Positions 34,006-42,786 of a stretch of 64,000 nt of DNA are shown here, piece after piece. The position numbers were made by a program, and so were the translations under genes. Location of the stretch: NCBI RefSeq assembly GCF_034350045.1, contig NZ_CP133781.1:4078501-4142500 (forward strand). Direction: 5' to 3'. A model generated the notes under the pieces. It ran no database searches and was not told the origin of the DNA. It saw nothing but the letters and a program-made list of their open reading frames with translations. How positions within the stretch are numbered: the stretch's first letter is position 1; the number at the start of each line of letters is the position of its first letter. The stretch comes from Pseudomonas sp. CCI4.2 (lineage in GTDB: Bacteria > Pseudomonadota > Gammaproteobacteria > Pseudomonadales > Pseudomonadaceae).

Positions 34006-34629
34006 TCCATGAGCCTATTATCTCCCCGACGTACTGCCATCCTGACCTTTATCCGCGAGCGCATCGTGCAGCAGGGTCAATCTCCGAGCCTGGCTGAAAT
34101 CGCTGAGGCCTTCGGTTTTGCCTCGCGCAGCGTGGCGCGCAAACACATTGTGGCCCTGACTGAAGCCGGCTTAATCGAGGTTGCGCCCAATCAGGCGCGC
34201 GGTATTCGGCTGGTCTCGCACTACGCGGGCAGCCGTCAACGCCCGGAGATGATCGAGATTCCGGTGTTGGGCCGGGTCGCGGCGGGGGCGCCGATTGGGC
34301 CGGACATCGGTCTGCACGATACCTTGGTGCTGGATCGCGGCATGTTTCATCGGGTGCCGGATTATCTGCTGCGGGTGCAGGGCGATTCGATGATCGAAGA
34401 CGGCATTCTCGACGGTGACCTGGTGGGCGTATTGCGCAGTGCCGAGGCCAAGGACGGACAAATCGTCGTCGCACGACTGGACGGCGAAGTCACCATCAAG
34501 CGCCTTGAAACCCGTGCCGGGGAGTTTCGTCTGTTGCCACGCAACCCCGCCTATCAGCCGATTGTCGTCTCGCCGACCCAAGACTTCGCCATTGAAGGCG
34601 TTTATTGCGGCTTGGTCCGTCGCGAATGA
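34000..34629 (+). CDS. lexA2: Second LexA repressor of the SOS mutasome operon
   Basis: A 209-residue protein from ATG 34000, with AAAGGAG six bases upstream (ATG 34009 is an alternative). The N-terminal winged helix has SLAEIAEAFGFASRSVARKHI. The cleavage site Ala-Gly is in GRVAAGAPIG. The Ser/Lys dyad is in QGDSMIEDG and in VTIKRLE. It represses the imuA-imuB-dnaE2 genes and is inactivated by RecA-stimulated self-cleavage. Its stop overlaps the imuA start by ATGA. The operator lies over its own start. All functional residues are present. Confidence 0.93.
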   Translation: MYSMSLLSPRRTAILTFIRERIVQQGQSPSLAEIAEAFGFASRSVARKHIVALTEAGLIEVAPNQARGIRLVSHYAGSRQRPEMIEIPVLGRVAAGAPIGPDIGLHDTLVLDRGMFHRVPDYLLRVQGDSMIEDGILDGDLVGVLRSAEAKDGQIVVARLDGEVTIKRLETRAGEFRLLPRNPAYQPIVVSPTQDFAIEGVYCGLVRRE

Positions 34630-35252
34630 TGGGCGCCGTGGTCAGCCTCGACACGCTGCTGGACGAGCGTCGAGTCTGGAAAGGCCGATCCGTCGCGCCG
34701 CCCGTCAGTCCGCAACCCACCGGGCACGCCGCCTTGGATGCGGCGCTGCCAACCGGGGGCTGGCCCGCGTCGGCCCTGAGCGAAATTCTGGTGGCTGCCG
34801 ATGGCAGCGGTGAGTTGCAATTGCTCTGGCCAACCCTCAAACGGTTGGCGGAAAAAGGCGAACGCATTGTGCTGATAGCGCCACCTTTTGTGCCTTATCC
34901 CCCTGCGTGGCAGGCGGCGGGTATTGATTTGCGCTGGCTGACGCTGGTCGATGCCAGTCCTCGGGATGCGCTGTGGGCGACCGAGCAATGTTTGCGTTCT
35001 GGCAGCTGCGGCGCCGTGTTGTGTTGGCCGCCGCAAAAACAGGCGGATGATCGGGCATTGCGTCGCCTGCAAGTCGCCGCTGAAACCGGCCAGACCCTGG
35101 CCTTCGCCTGTCGACCCGCCCACGCGGCATTAAACCCGTCACCGGCGGCGTTACGGATTGCCATCGATGCGCGACCTCGGCAGTTGCGCGTTCTCAAATG
35201 TCGGGGTGGGCTGACACCGCCGTCACCGATCCCGTTTTCAATCGATTCCTGA
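34626..35252 (+). CDS. imuA: ImuA, mutasome accessory protein
   Basis: A 208-residue RecA-related protein from ATG 34626, which overlaps the lexA2 stop. It includes HAALDAALPTGGWPASALSEIL, the family's RecA-like start without a full Walker A, and VLIAPPFVPYPPAW. ImuA works with ImuB and DnaE2 in error-prone repair synthesis after DNA damage. It is eight bases from imuB in a four-gene operon. It appears complete and ordinary for pseudomonads. Confidence 0.92.
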   Translation: MMGAVVSLDTLLDERRVWKGRSVAPPVSPQPTGHAALDAALPTGGWPASALSEILVAADGSGELQLLWPTLKRLAEKGERIVLIAPPFVPYPPAWQAAGIDLRWLTLVDASPRDALWATEQCLRSGSCGAVLCWPPQKQADDRALRRLQVAAETGQTLAFACRPAHAALNPSPAALRIAIDARPRQLRVLKCRGGLTPPSPIPFSIDS

Positions 35253-35259
35253 GGTTCAT

Positions 35260-36675
35260 ATGCTCTGGGCCTGTGTCTTGCTGCCACAGTTGGCGCTCGA
35301 CGGCGTAATGCGCCGTCGCGCCGACCCCGATCAGCCGTTGGCGCTGCTGACCGGCACTGCACAGCGTCGCGTATTGCAGACCGTCAATCCGGCTGCGCGG
35401 GCGTTGGGCCTGCGTGCCGGACAATCGTTGACGGCAGCGCAAGCATTAGTCCGGGATTTTGCGACAGTGGAATATGAGCCGACCGATGTCGAACGTTGGC
35501 ACCGTCTATTGGCTGCGTGGGCCTACCGGTTCAGTTCCCAGGTCAGCCTGAAATACCCTCGGGTATTGATGATGGAAATCGAATCCAGCCTGGGCCTGTT
35601 CGGGCCGTGGCCGGTGTTTGAGAAACGCTTGCGGGACGAATTGAGCGCCTTGGGGTTTCACCATCGAATCGTGGTCGCACCCAACCCAGCGGCGGCGCGG
35701 ATGCTGACCAATGTGCATGACGGTCTCGCCGTAACCTGCCGCGAATCTCTACACGAAGTGTTGGCGCGGATGCCCATCGACCGCATCGGACTGAGCCGTG
35801 AGGTTTTCACTGCCTTTTCACGCATGGGTTTGCGTACGCTGCAGCACGTACTGGCCCTGCCGCGCGACACCTTGGCGCGGCGCTTCCCGGCGCAGGTGTT
35901 ACAGCATCTGGATACCCTGCTGGGCGAGCGAGCGTTAGCGCTGGAGTGTTACTTGCCACCGGACTTTTTTGACACGCGAATCGAGCTGAATTTCGACGTC
36001 GAGTCCCACCAAGCGCTGCTATTCCCGCTCAAGCGTTTGATCTCTGATTTGGCCGTGTTTCTCGCCGGGCGTGACAGCGGCGTGCAGCGTTTCGCGATTC
36101 ATCTGGAACACCTGGAAGGCAAAGACACAGTGGTGCCGGTCGGATTGCTGAGTGCCGAGCGTGAAACCGCGATGCTGTTCGAGCTGGCCCGGGGTCGACT
36201 GGAGCAAATACAGGTGTCTTCACCGGTGCGGGCGCTGCGTTTGCTGGCCCGTGATCTGCCGAGTTTTGTTCCCACCCACCGCGAGCTGTTCGATGAGCGT
36301 CCGCAACAGGCATTGCCTTGGGAGCAACTGCGCGAACGGTTGCGAGCGCGATTGGGTGATGAAGCGGTCAACGGTTTGCGTGCCCATGCCGATCACCGTC
36401 CCGAATGCGCTTGGCAACCGAGCATTGAAACCAAGTCCACTGGACCGCTGCTGATGGCTTTGCGTCCGGGTTGGTTATTGCGTGAGCCGGTGCCGTTGAG
36501 CGAGTCGGCCGTGCGTATTCTCGCGGGCCCCGAGCGTATCGAATCCGGTTGGTGGGATGGCGGCGATGTGCGGCGCGATTACTTCCTGGTGGAAACCCGT
36601 TCTGGTCAGCGTGCCTGGGCCTATCAAACGGTGGGTGAAAACGGAAGTTTGCAGTTGCAGGGATGGTTTGCATGA
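35260..36675 (+). CDS. imuB: ImuB, inactive Y-family polymerase of the mutasome
   Basis: A 471-residue protein with the Y-family fold (palm LWACVLLPQLALDGVMRRR, fingers, and a little finger at about 240-340). The catalytic acidic residues of DinB-type polymerases are missing: the SIDE position reads ESSLGLFG. This is the defining feature of ImuB, which acts as the clamp-binding hub bringing DnaE2 to damaged DNA. The C-terminal QLQGWFA-type segment is normal. It overlaps dnaE2 by ATGA. Confidence 0.93.
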   Translation: MLWACVLLPQLALDGVMRRRADPDQPLALLTGTAQRRVLQTVNPAARALGLRAGQSLTAAQALVRDFATVEYEPTDVERWHRLLAAWAYRFSSQVSLKYPRVLMMEIESSLGLFGPWPVFEKRLRDELSALGFHHRIVVAPNPAAARMLTNVHDGLAVTCRESLHEVLARMPIDRIGLSREVFTAFSRMGLRTLQHVLALPRDTLARRFPAQVLQHLDTLLGERALALECYLPPDFFDTRIELNFDVESHQALLFPLKRLISDLAVFLAGRDSGVQRFAIHLEHLEGKDTVVPVGLLSAERETAMLFELARGRLEQIQVSSPVRALRLLARDLPSFVPTHRELFDERPQQALPWEQLRERLRARLGDEAVNGLRAHADHRPECAWQPSIETKSTGPLLMALRPGWLLREPVPLSESAVRILAGPERIESGWWDGGDVRRDYFLVETRSGQRAWAYQTVGENGSLQLQGWFA

Positions 36676-39600
36676 CGGCCGAGACGACGGGCTATGTCGA
36701 GCTGCACTGCCTGAGTAACTTCAGTTTTCAGCGCGGAGCGTCCAGCGCCAAGGAGTTGTTCGAGCGTGCCCAGCGCCACGGTTATCAGGCGCTGGCGATT
36801 ACAGATGAGTGCACGCTTGCTGGTATTGTCCGTGCTTGGCAAGCGTCACGCGATTGCGGTTTGCCGATGATTGTCGGCAGCGAAATACGCATAGAAAACG
36901 GCCCGGCGTTGGTGCTGCTAGCAGAAAACCTGAGTGGTTATCAGGCCCTTTGCCGGTTGATCACTGTCGGTCGGCGTCGCGCCAAGAAGGGCGAGTACCG
37001 CCTGTTGCGTGAAGATTTCTGCGGGCCGTTAGAGGGGTTGTTGGCGCTCTGGCTACCGGATTTACTCAGTGACACCTGTCCAGAACACGGCCATTGGTTG
37101 AGCCGCGTGTTCCCCGAGCGCTTATGGCTCGCTGTTGAATTGCATCGTGGCCCTGACGATGCTCAGCGCCTGAGCGATCTCTTGGCGCTGGCTGAGTGCA
37201 TGAACATTCCGGCCGTGGCCAGCGGCGATGTACACATGCACGCCCGTGGCCGACGCGCCCTGCAAGACACCATGACGGCGATTCGTCACCACACCACCGT
37301 GGCTGAGGCTGGGCATCGCTTGTTCCCCAATGGCGAACGGCATTTACGCTCATTGCCGCAGCTGGCAGCGCTGTACCCGGCGCACGTGCTGGCAGAAACC
37401 GTGCGTATCGCCCAGCGTTGCAGTTTCGATCTGGGTCAGTTGCGTTATGAATACCCCCATGAGCTGGTGCCCAAAGACCACACTGCGGCCACTTGGCTGC
37501 GACAGATGACGGAAGAAGGCGCGCTTCGTCGCTGGCCTGGCGGTGCGCCCGAGAAAGCCCGTACGTTGATCGAGCGTGAATTGAGCCTGATCAGCGAAAT
37601 GGGTTATGAAAGCTATTTTCTGACCGTACATGACATCGTCCGCTTCGCCCGTAGCCAAGCCATTCTGTGTCAGGGTCGCGGCTCAGCCGCCAACTCGGCG
37701 GTGTGCTTTGCCCTGGGCATCACCGAGTTAAATCCAGCGGTCAGCAATATGCTGTTCGAGCGCTTCATGTCCAAAGAGCGCAACGAACCGCCGGACATCG
37801 ATGTCGATTTTGAGCACGAGCGCCGCGAAGAAGTGTTGCAGTACGTGTTTCAGCGCTATGGCCGGGGCAGGGCGGCGCTCACCGCCGTAGCCAGCACCTA
37901 TCACGGCTCCGGGGCGGTGCGCGATGTGGCCAAGGTGTTGGGTTTGCCGCCCGACCAGATCAATGCGTTGGCAGATTGCTTTGGCCGTTGGAGCGATAAC
38001 TTGCCGCCGCCGGAACGCCTGCGCGAGTGCGGTTTAGAGCCCGACAGCCCGATCTTGCGCCGGGTCTTGGCCTTGACCGGAGAATTGATCGGTTTCCCTC
38101 GGCACCTGTCCCAGCATCCGGGTGGCTTCGTCATCTCCGAACATCCGCTGGAAACCCTGGTGCCGGTGGAAAACGCGGCCATGGCCGACCGCACCATTAT
38201 TCAGTGGGACAAAGACGATCTGGACATGGTCGGGCTGCTCAAAATCGACATTCTGGCGCTGGGCATGCTCAGCGCCTTGCGCCGCACCTTCGATCTGGTG
38301 CGCCGCTACCGGGGGTATGACCTGACGCTGGCAACCATCGAGCAAGAGGATGCACCCACCTACGACATGATCAGCCGTGCGGACACAGTGGGCGTGTTTC
38401 AGATCGAATCCCGAGCGCAAATGGCTATGCTGCCACGCCTGCAACCCAGGACTTTTTACGATTTGGTCATCGAAGTGGCCATCGTTCGGCCGGGGCCGAT
38501 TCAGGGCAACATGGTGCACCCGTACTTACGGCGGCGTAATAAAGAAGAACCCATCAATTATCCCTCCGAAAAACTTAAAGCGGTGTTCGAACGCACCCTC
38601 GGCGTGCCGCTGTTTCAGGAGCAGGTTATGGAATTGGCGGTGGTCGCTGCCGATTACACGCCGGGGGAGGCCGATCAACTGCGCCGCTCCATGGCCGCCT
38701 GGAAACGCCACGGCGGGCTTGAACCGCATCAAAAGCGCTTGACCGAAGGCATGCTCAAGAACGGTTACACCCTGGAATTTGCCAACCATATCTTTGAACA
38801 GATCAAAGGCTTTGGCAGCTATGGCTTCCCGGAATCCCATGCTGCCAGTTTTGCCCTGCTGACATACGCCAGTTGCTGGCTCAAATGCCACGAACCTGCG
38901 GCCTTCGCTTGCGCGCTGATCAACAGTTGGCCCATGGGTTTCTACAGCCCCGATCAGATCCTGCAGGACGCCCGTCGTCACCAGATCGAAATCCGTCCTG
39001 TGGATGTGCGCTACAGCGAGTGGGATTGCTCCCTTGAACCGTGTAATGCGGATCTGGCGATTCGCCTCGGCCTGCGCATGGTCCGAGGCTTTCGTGAGGA
39101 AGACGCGAAGCGCATCGAAAAAAACCGAACCCAGCGGGCGTATATCGATGCCAGCGATCTGTGCGAACGCGCCGGTCTTGACCAGCGGGCTCGGGAGTTA
39201 TTGGCAGATTCCGGAGCGTTACGCGGTTTGCTCGGGCACCGGCATCTGGCGCGCTGGGAGGTGGCGGGCGTCGAAGCGCAACGCCCCTTGTTTGCAGAAC
39301 AAACGGCCATCGAAGAACCCCAAGTGCCGTTGCCGTTACCCACCGTGGGCGAAGATATGTACGCCGATTACGACACCCTCGGGACGACACTCGGCCCGCA
39401 TCCGCTGGCTTTGTTGCGGCCTCAGTTGAGCGCCCGACGCTGCCGCAGTTCAAGAGACCTGATCAGCATCGAGCACGGGCGCAGCATCAATGCCGCAGGG
39501 CTGGTCATCGGTAGACAACGACCGCAAACCGCCAGCGGGGTAATTTTCGTCACCCTGGAAGATGAGCACGGAATGATCAACGTGGTGGTCTGGCACGATT

Positions 39601-39761
39601 TGGCCGAACGCCAACGTCGCGTATTGGTGGGCTCGCGGTTGTTGCAGGTCTATGGTCGCCTTGAATCAAAAGACGGCGTACGGCATTTGATCGCCCAACG
39701 CTTGCAAGACCTGACGCCGCTGTTGACGGGATTGGATGTACGCAGTCGGGATTTTAAATAA
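36672..39761 (+). CDS. dnaE2: DnaE2 (ImuC), error-prone DNA polymerase III alpha subunit
   Basis: A 1029-residue C-family polymerase from ATG 36672, overlapping the imuB stop. An N-terminal PHP domain begins YVELHCLSNFSFQRGAS. The polymerase core has the catalytic Asp pair in PPDIDVDFEHERREEVLQY and the GRGSAANSAVCFALGIT block. Helix-hairpin-helix and OB parts follow (GVIFVTLEDEHGMINVVVW). It carries out mutagenic translesion synthesis with ImuA and ImuB. It is the last gene of the LexA2-controlled operon. Confidence 0.95.
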   Translation: MTAETTGYVELHCLSNFSFQRGASSAKELFERAQRHGYQALAITDECTLAGIVRAWQASRDCGLPMIVGSEIRIENGPALVLLAENLSGYQALCRLITVGRRRAKKGEYRLLREDFCGPLEGLLALWLPDLLSDTCPEHGHWLSRVFPERLWLAVELHRGPDDAQRLSDLLALAECMNIPAVASGDVHMHARGRRALQDTMTAIRHHTTVAEAGHRLFPNGERHLRSLPQLAALYPAHVLAETVRIAQRCSFDLGQLRYEYPHELVPKDHTAATWLRQMTEEGALRRWPGGAPEKARTLIERELSLISEMGYESYFLTVHDIVRFARSQAILCQGRGSAANSAVCFALGITELNPAVSNMLFERFMSKERNEPPDIDVDFEHERREEVLQYVFQRYGRGRAALTAVASTYHGSGAVRDVAKVLGLPPDQINALADCFGRWSDNLPPPERLRECGLEPDSPILRRVLALTGELIGFPRHLSQHPGGFVISEHPLETLVPVENAAMADRTIIQWDKDDLDMVGLLKIDILALGMLSALRRTFDLVRRYRGYDLTLATIEQEDAPTYDMISRADTVGVFQIESRAQMAMLPRLQPRTFYDLVIEVAIVRPGPIQGNMVHPYLRRRNKEEPINYPSEKLKAVFERTLGVPLFQEQVMELAVVAADYTPGEADQLRRSMAAWKRHGGLEPHQKRLTEGMLKNGYTLEFANHIFEQIKGFGSYGFPESHAASFALLTYASCWLKCHEPAAFACALINSWPMGFYSPDQILQDARRHQIEIRPVDVRYSEWDCSLEPCNADLAIRLGLRMVRGFREEDAKRIEKNRTQRAYIDASDLCERAGLDQRARELLADSGALRGLLGHRHLARWEVAGVEAQRPLFAEQTAIEEPQVPLPLPTVGEDMYADYDTLGTTLGPHPLALLRPQLSARRCRSSRDLISIEHGRSINAAGLVIGRQRPQTASGVIFVTLEDEHGMINVVVWHDLAERQRRVLVGSRLLQVYGRLESKDGVRHLIAQRLQDLTPLLTGLDVRSRDFK

Positions 39762-39844
39762 CCGATAAACATTTCTGTAGGAGGAACCGCCACGTCTTCG
39801 ACGCCGCGCTGTCGCGCAGCAAACTGTGTGGCACTTTGTGTGGT

Positions 39845-39899
39845 TTGAGGTTGCAGGGTGGCAGGACTGAAGCCTTCCCGAATAAATTCGGTCCCACAG
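39845..39899 (-). repeat. 55-nt repeat, right copy of the inverted pair flanking the mutasome operon
   Basis: On the minus strand it begins CTGTGGGACCGAATTTATTC, the same unit as 33900-33954 in opposite orientation with about four mismatches. It lies 83 bases after the dnaE2 stop. Confidence 0.85.
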
Positions 39900-39948
39900 T
39901 TTTGACGCTGCACAGATTTCAAGGAGCTGCCGAAAAGTAGTTTGAGAT

Positions 39949-40010
39949 CCAACGTGTTGGCGAAGCGGTTTACCTGTGACACCGCATCAGGCCATTCGCC
40001 AACACGTTGG
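39949..40010. repeat. REPIN-like palindrome
   Basis: CCAACGTGTTGGCGAA at 39949-39964 and its perfect reverse complement at 39995-40010 form a 16-bp stem with a 30-base loop, followed by GCTCCTACAG, the usual edge of Pseudomonas REP units. It may stabilise or end transcripts between dnaE2 and the convergent MXKDX gene. Confidence 0.75.
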
Positions 40011-40024
40011 CTCCTACAGATTTA

Positions 40025-40306
40025 TCAATGGGTCATTGGGTCTTTAGCTTCGTCCTTGCTCATGGTGTCTTTCTTCATAGCGTCTTTGGACATACTGTCT
40101 TTGCTCATGCTGTCTTTCTTCATGGCATCTTTTTTCATCGCATCTTTGGACATGTTGTCCTTGCTCATGGTGTCTTTTTTCATCGCGTCGTTGGACATGC
40201 TGCTTTTGCTCATGGCATCGCCGCTGGTTGTGTCGGCTGCGAAGGCACTACCAACTGCACCCAGGGCCATGCACATGGACAATACGACTACGGATAATTT
40301 TTTCAT
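40025..40306 (-). CDS. Secreted pentapeptide MXKDX-repeat protein
   Basis: A 93-residue protein. A Sec signal peptide (MKKLSVVVLSMCMALGAVG, cleavage after SAFA) is followed by about twelve tandem pentapeptides of the form M-S/K-K-D-x, where x is mostly A, S, T or N. Small MXKDX-repeat proteins are widespread in pseudomonads and are periplasmic or exported; their function is unknown, and metal or stress binding is only guessed. GGAATT lies before the ATG. DNA repeats behind the pentapeptides could change number by slippage. Confidence 0.88.
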   Translation of the reverse strand: MKKLSVVVLSMCMALGAVGSAFAADTTSGDAMSKSSMSNDAMKKDTMSKDNMSKDAMKKDAMKKDSMSKDSMSKDAMKKDTMSKDEAKDPMTH

Positions 40307-40464
40307 GAGTAATTCCCTTCAAACGTTGGTTGGAGAGGCGAACAACCTGTGCTGCACGCCGTTAGTTATTCGCTAACTGGTCTCCATTGTTGAGCGCTCG
40401 CCGTAACGAAGTCCTCACGCATTGTTAAATTAAACGTGATAACTCGATGGCACCTCCAACGCCT

Positions 40465-42033
40465 TCAGATCCGCTGCGCTTTTAACGATTCAGCGATGTA
40501 ATCGGCTTGTCGAATGGCCAGGGTGACGATGGTCAAGGTCGGATTCTCTGCCGCACTGGTAGTGAATTGGCTGCCATCGGAGATGAACAGATTCGCGACC
40601 TCATGGCTCTGTCCGTGGCTGTTGCACACGCCGTCTTGCGCGTTGGCGCTCATTCGGCACGTGCCCATGTTGTGGGTCGAAGGGTAGGGCGGGACGCGGT
40701 GGGTTTTGAGTGCGCCGGCCGCTGCGTACACCTTTTCGCCCTGGGTGAATGCATGTTCGCGCATGGCCAGGTCGTTGGGGTGATCGTCGTAATGTACGTT
40801 GGCCACCGGCATGCCGAACTGATCCTTGACCGCGTCATTGACGGTGACGCGGTTGGTGGCGCGCGGCATGTCTTCACCGATCAGCCACATACCGGCAAGG
40901 TGCGTGTATTGGTCCAACACCCGAGTGAAGTCACGACCCCAAGCCCCGGGATTAAAGAACGCCCCCATGAACGATGGGCCCAGGGAAATCGTTTCCATCT
41001 CGTAGCCACCGACGAAACCACGCGAAGGTTTGTTGGCCACTTCGTCGCTGATAATCCCCGCCATGATGGTGCCGCGATAGAAATGCACCGGTTCCTTGAA
41101 TTCGGCGAACACCGAGCCGGTCATGTGACGCATGTAATGCTTGCCCACCATCCCCGCGCCGTTACCCAGGCCATGGGGAAATAAAGTGCTGGACGAGTTG
41201 AGCAACAAACGTGGGGTTTCGATGGCATTACCCGCCACCGCGACCACCCGTGCTTTTTGCCTTTGCAGTTGACCTTTGGCATCCGCGTAAACCACTGCGC
41301 TGGCCAGGCCTTTGTCGTCGTGTTCAATACGCACCACTTGGGCCTGTGTGCGCAGTTCAAGTTTGCCAGTGGCTTCAGCCGCGGGGATTTCGGTGTAAAG
41401 CGTCGACCACTTCGCGCCCATTTTGCAGCCCTGGAAGCAGAAGCCCAACTGCTGGCACGCGGCGCGCCCGGCTCGAGGTGCGCTGTTGATCGCCATGTGG
41501 CCGGTGGAACATTCGGTGTAGCCAAGTTTCTTTGCGCCGTTGTACAGCACTTTAAAGTTGTTGTTGCCGGGCAGACCTGGAACGTTGTTGGTGCGCGTGA
41601 CGCCCATCTTGTCTTCGGCGCGGGCGTAATAGGGCTCAAGCTCGGCCAGCGTAATCGGCCAATCCAGCAAGTCTGCATCTTTGACCGCGCCGTAGGTTTC
41701 TAGCGCGCGAAACTCATAGTCGCGAAAGCGCAAGCTGGCACCGGCCCAGTGCGTTGTGGTGCCACCCACGGTTTTGCAGATCCAGGCAGGCAGGTTCGGG
41801 AAGTCTTTCGCCACCCGCCAAGTGCCAGACGTGGTGCGCTTGTCTGACCAGGCAAGTTGAGTGAACGATGGCCATTCGTCGTTAATAAAGGTTGCAGTGG
41901 ACTGGCGTTCGCCTGCCTCCAGCACCACCACGGAAATACCTTTTTGGCACAGCTCGTTGGCCAAGGTGCCGCCGCCGGCGCCGGAACCAATAATTACTAC
42001 TACGGTTTCGTCATCAAGTGCATAGGTAGTCAT
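40465..42033 (-). CDS. GMC-family oxidoreductase (FAD-dependent alcohol/gluconate dehydrogenase large subunit)
   Basis: A 522-residue flavoprotein from ATG 42033, with GAGGAA upstream. Residues 10-40 carry the FAD-binding dinucleotide motif VIIGSGAGGGTLANEL. GGTTTHWAGASLRF, GCKMGAKWSTL and a C-terminal HNMGTCRM...VANLFISDGSQFTTSAAENPTLT carry the GMC signatures with the catalytic His. Members oxidise sugars, sugar acids or alcohols and pass electrons to a membrane cytochrome. The gene follows the Tat-exported small subunit by 11 bases. The usual cytochrome c subunit is not the next gene downstream. The substrate is not determined. Confidence 0.88.
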   Translation of the reverse strand: MTTYALDDETVVVIIGSGAGGGTLANELCQKGISVVVLEAGERQSTATFINDEWPSFTQLAWSDKRTTSGTWRVAKDFPNLPAWICKTVGGTTTHWAGASLRFRDYEFRALETYGAVKDADLLDWPITLAELEPYYARAEDKMGVTRTNNVPGLPGNNNFKVLYNGAKKLGYTECSTGHMAINSAPRAGRAACQQLGFCFQGCKMGAKWSTLYTEIPAAEATGKLELRTQAQVVRIEHDDKGLASAVVYADAKGQLQRQKARVVAVAGNAIETPRLLLNSSSTLFPHGLGNGAGMVGKHYMRHMTGSVFAEFKEPVHFYRGTIMAGIISDEVANKPSRGFVGGYEMETISLGPSFMGAFFNPGAWGRDFTRVLDQYTHLAGMWLIGEDMPRATNRVTVNDAVKDQFGMPVANVHYDDHPNDLAMREHAFTQGEKVYAAAGALKTHRVPPYPSTHNMGTCRMSANAQDGVCNSHGQSHEVANLFISDGSQFTTSAAENPTLTIVTLAIRQADYIAESLKAQRI

Positions 42034-42044
42034 TGCAGTGTTCC

Positions 42045-42605
42045 TCAAGAAAGGGGGGCAGGGCTGGCATCGGCAGGGGGATTGGGCAACCACGTCAGGT
42101 CGTTGAATCCACGGTGCAGATAGCCACCTTTCGGAAAGGAAGCGCCTTCATAACCAAAGTGCAGGTAAGCGAGTTCGTTGCTGTACAGGGACGCCACGGT
42201 CGTCCCGCGCACCATGGTGAAAAAGTCGCTGTGTTCTACCGATGCCAGAATTGCGACTTGGTGTGCTTCGTCGAGCTTGAGCCATGAACCACCGGCTTTC
42301 TGATCGAGGTCGGCCACGCCATTCTTGAGCAAGTCAGCAATGCCGGGGTCTTTGGAGGCTTTTTCGTCGAGGGCTTTGACCGAGAAGGCGTAAACCGCGT
42401 CCTCCATGGTGTCGTGGGGATACATGCGGCGGACGATGACCAGCAGATGATCGCCAGTAGCGCTGTCCAGTGTGGTCATTGGCAGTGCCCAGCTTTGGCT
42501 GGGAGCTAATAAGGCGATGGGCCCAGAACCGAACAACAAGGTACCCAGCAGCAGACCGCCGCTTCCCTGAAGAAAGCGGCGGCGATCGAGTTTCAGGTCA
42601 CTCAT
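42045..42605 (-). CDS. Gluconate 2-dehydrogenase subunit 3 family protein, Tat-exported
   Basis: A 186-residue protein with a twin-arginine signal (LDRRRFLQGSGG, then a hydrophobic stretch GLLLGTLLFGSGPIALLA). The mature part has LLVIVRRMYPHDTMEDAVYA and HFGYEGASFPKGGY, as in the small subunit of membrane-bound FAD-dependent gluconate, sorbitol and glucose dehydrogenases. Such subunits carry the large GMC subunit through the Tat system into the periplasm. The gene is directly upstream of that GMC gene. It appears complete. Confidence 0.88.
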   Translation of the reverse strand: MSDLKLDRRRFLQGSGGLLLGTLLFGSGPIALLAPSQSWALPMTTLDSATGDHLLVIVRRMYPHDTMEDAVYAFSVKALDEKASKDPGIADLLKNGVADLDQKAGGSWLKLDEAHQVAILASVEHSDFFTMVRGTTVASLYSNELAYLHFGYEGASFPKGGYLHRGFNDLTWLPNPPADASPAPLS

Positions 42606-42725
42606 GGCTAATTTTCCTTGTTATTTTTTTTGTAGGACGCGATTCAGCTCACTTGATACTAGTAGGCCTGAGGGGAGAGAGGTAATAGCGAGCTACTACG
42701 TGGTTGTAAGGGAGGGCTGATTTCA

Positions 42726-42770
42726 TTGGGGAAAAACAGCTTCCCCAAAACCTCCCCAATATCTCCCCAA
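42726..42770. repeat. Phased TCCCCAA repeats beside the integrase, candidate attachment-site arm sequences
   Basis: Three direct copies of TCCCCAA start at 42742, 42753 and 42764, exactly 11 bases apart, and one inverted copy (TTGGGGA) lies at 42726. Helically phased short repeats next to the integrase 3' end suit integrase arm-binding sites, so the attachment core is probably within 42.7-42.8 kb. No matching direct repeat was found near 55.6 kb. Confidence 0.45.
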
Positions 42771-42786
42771 AACTGCGACTGCACCG

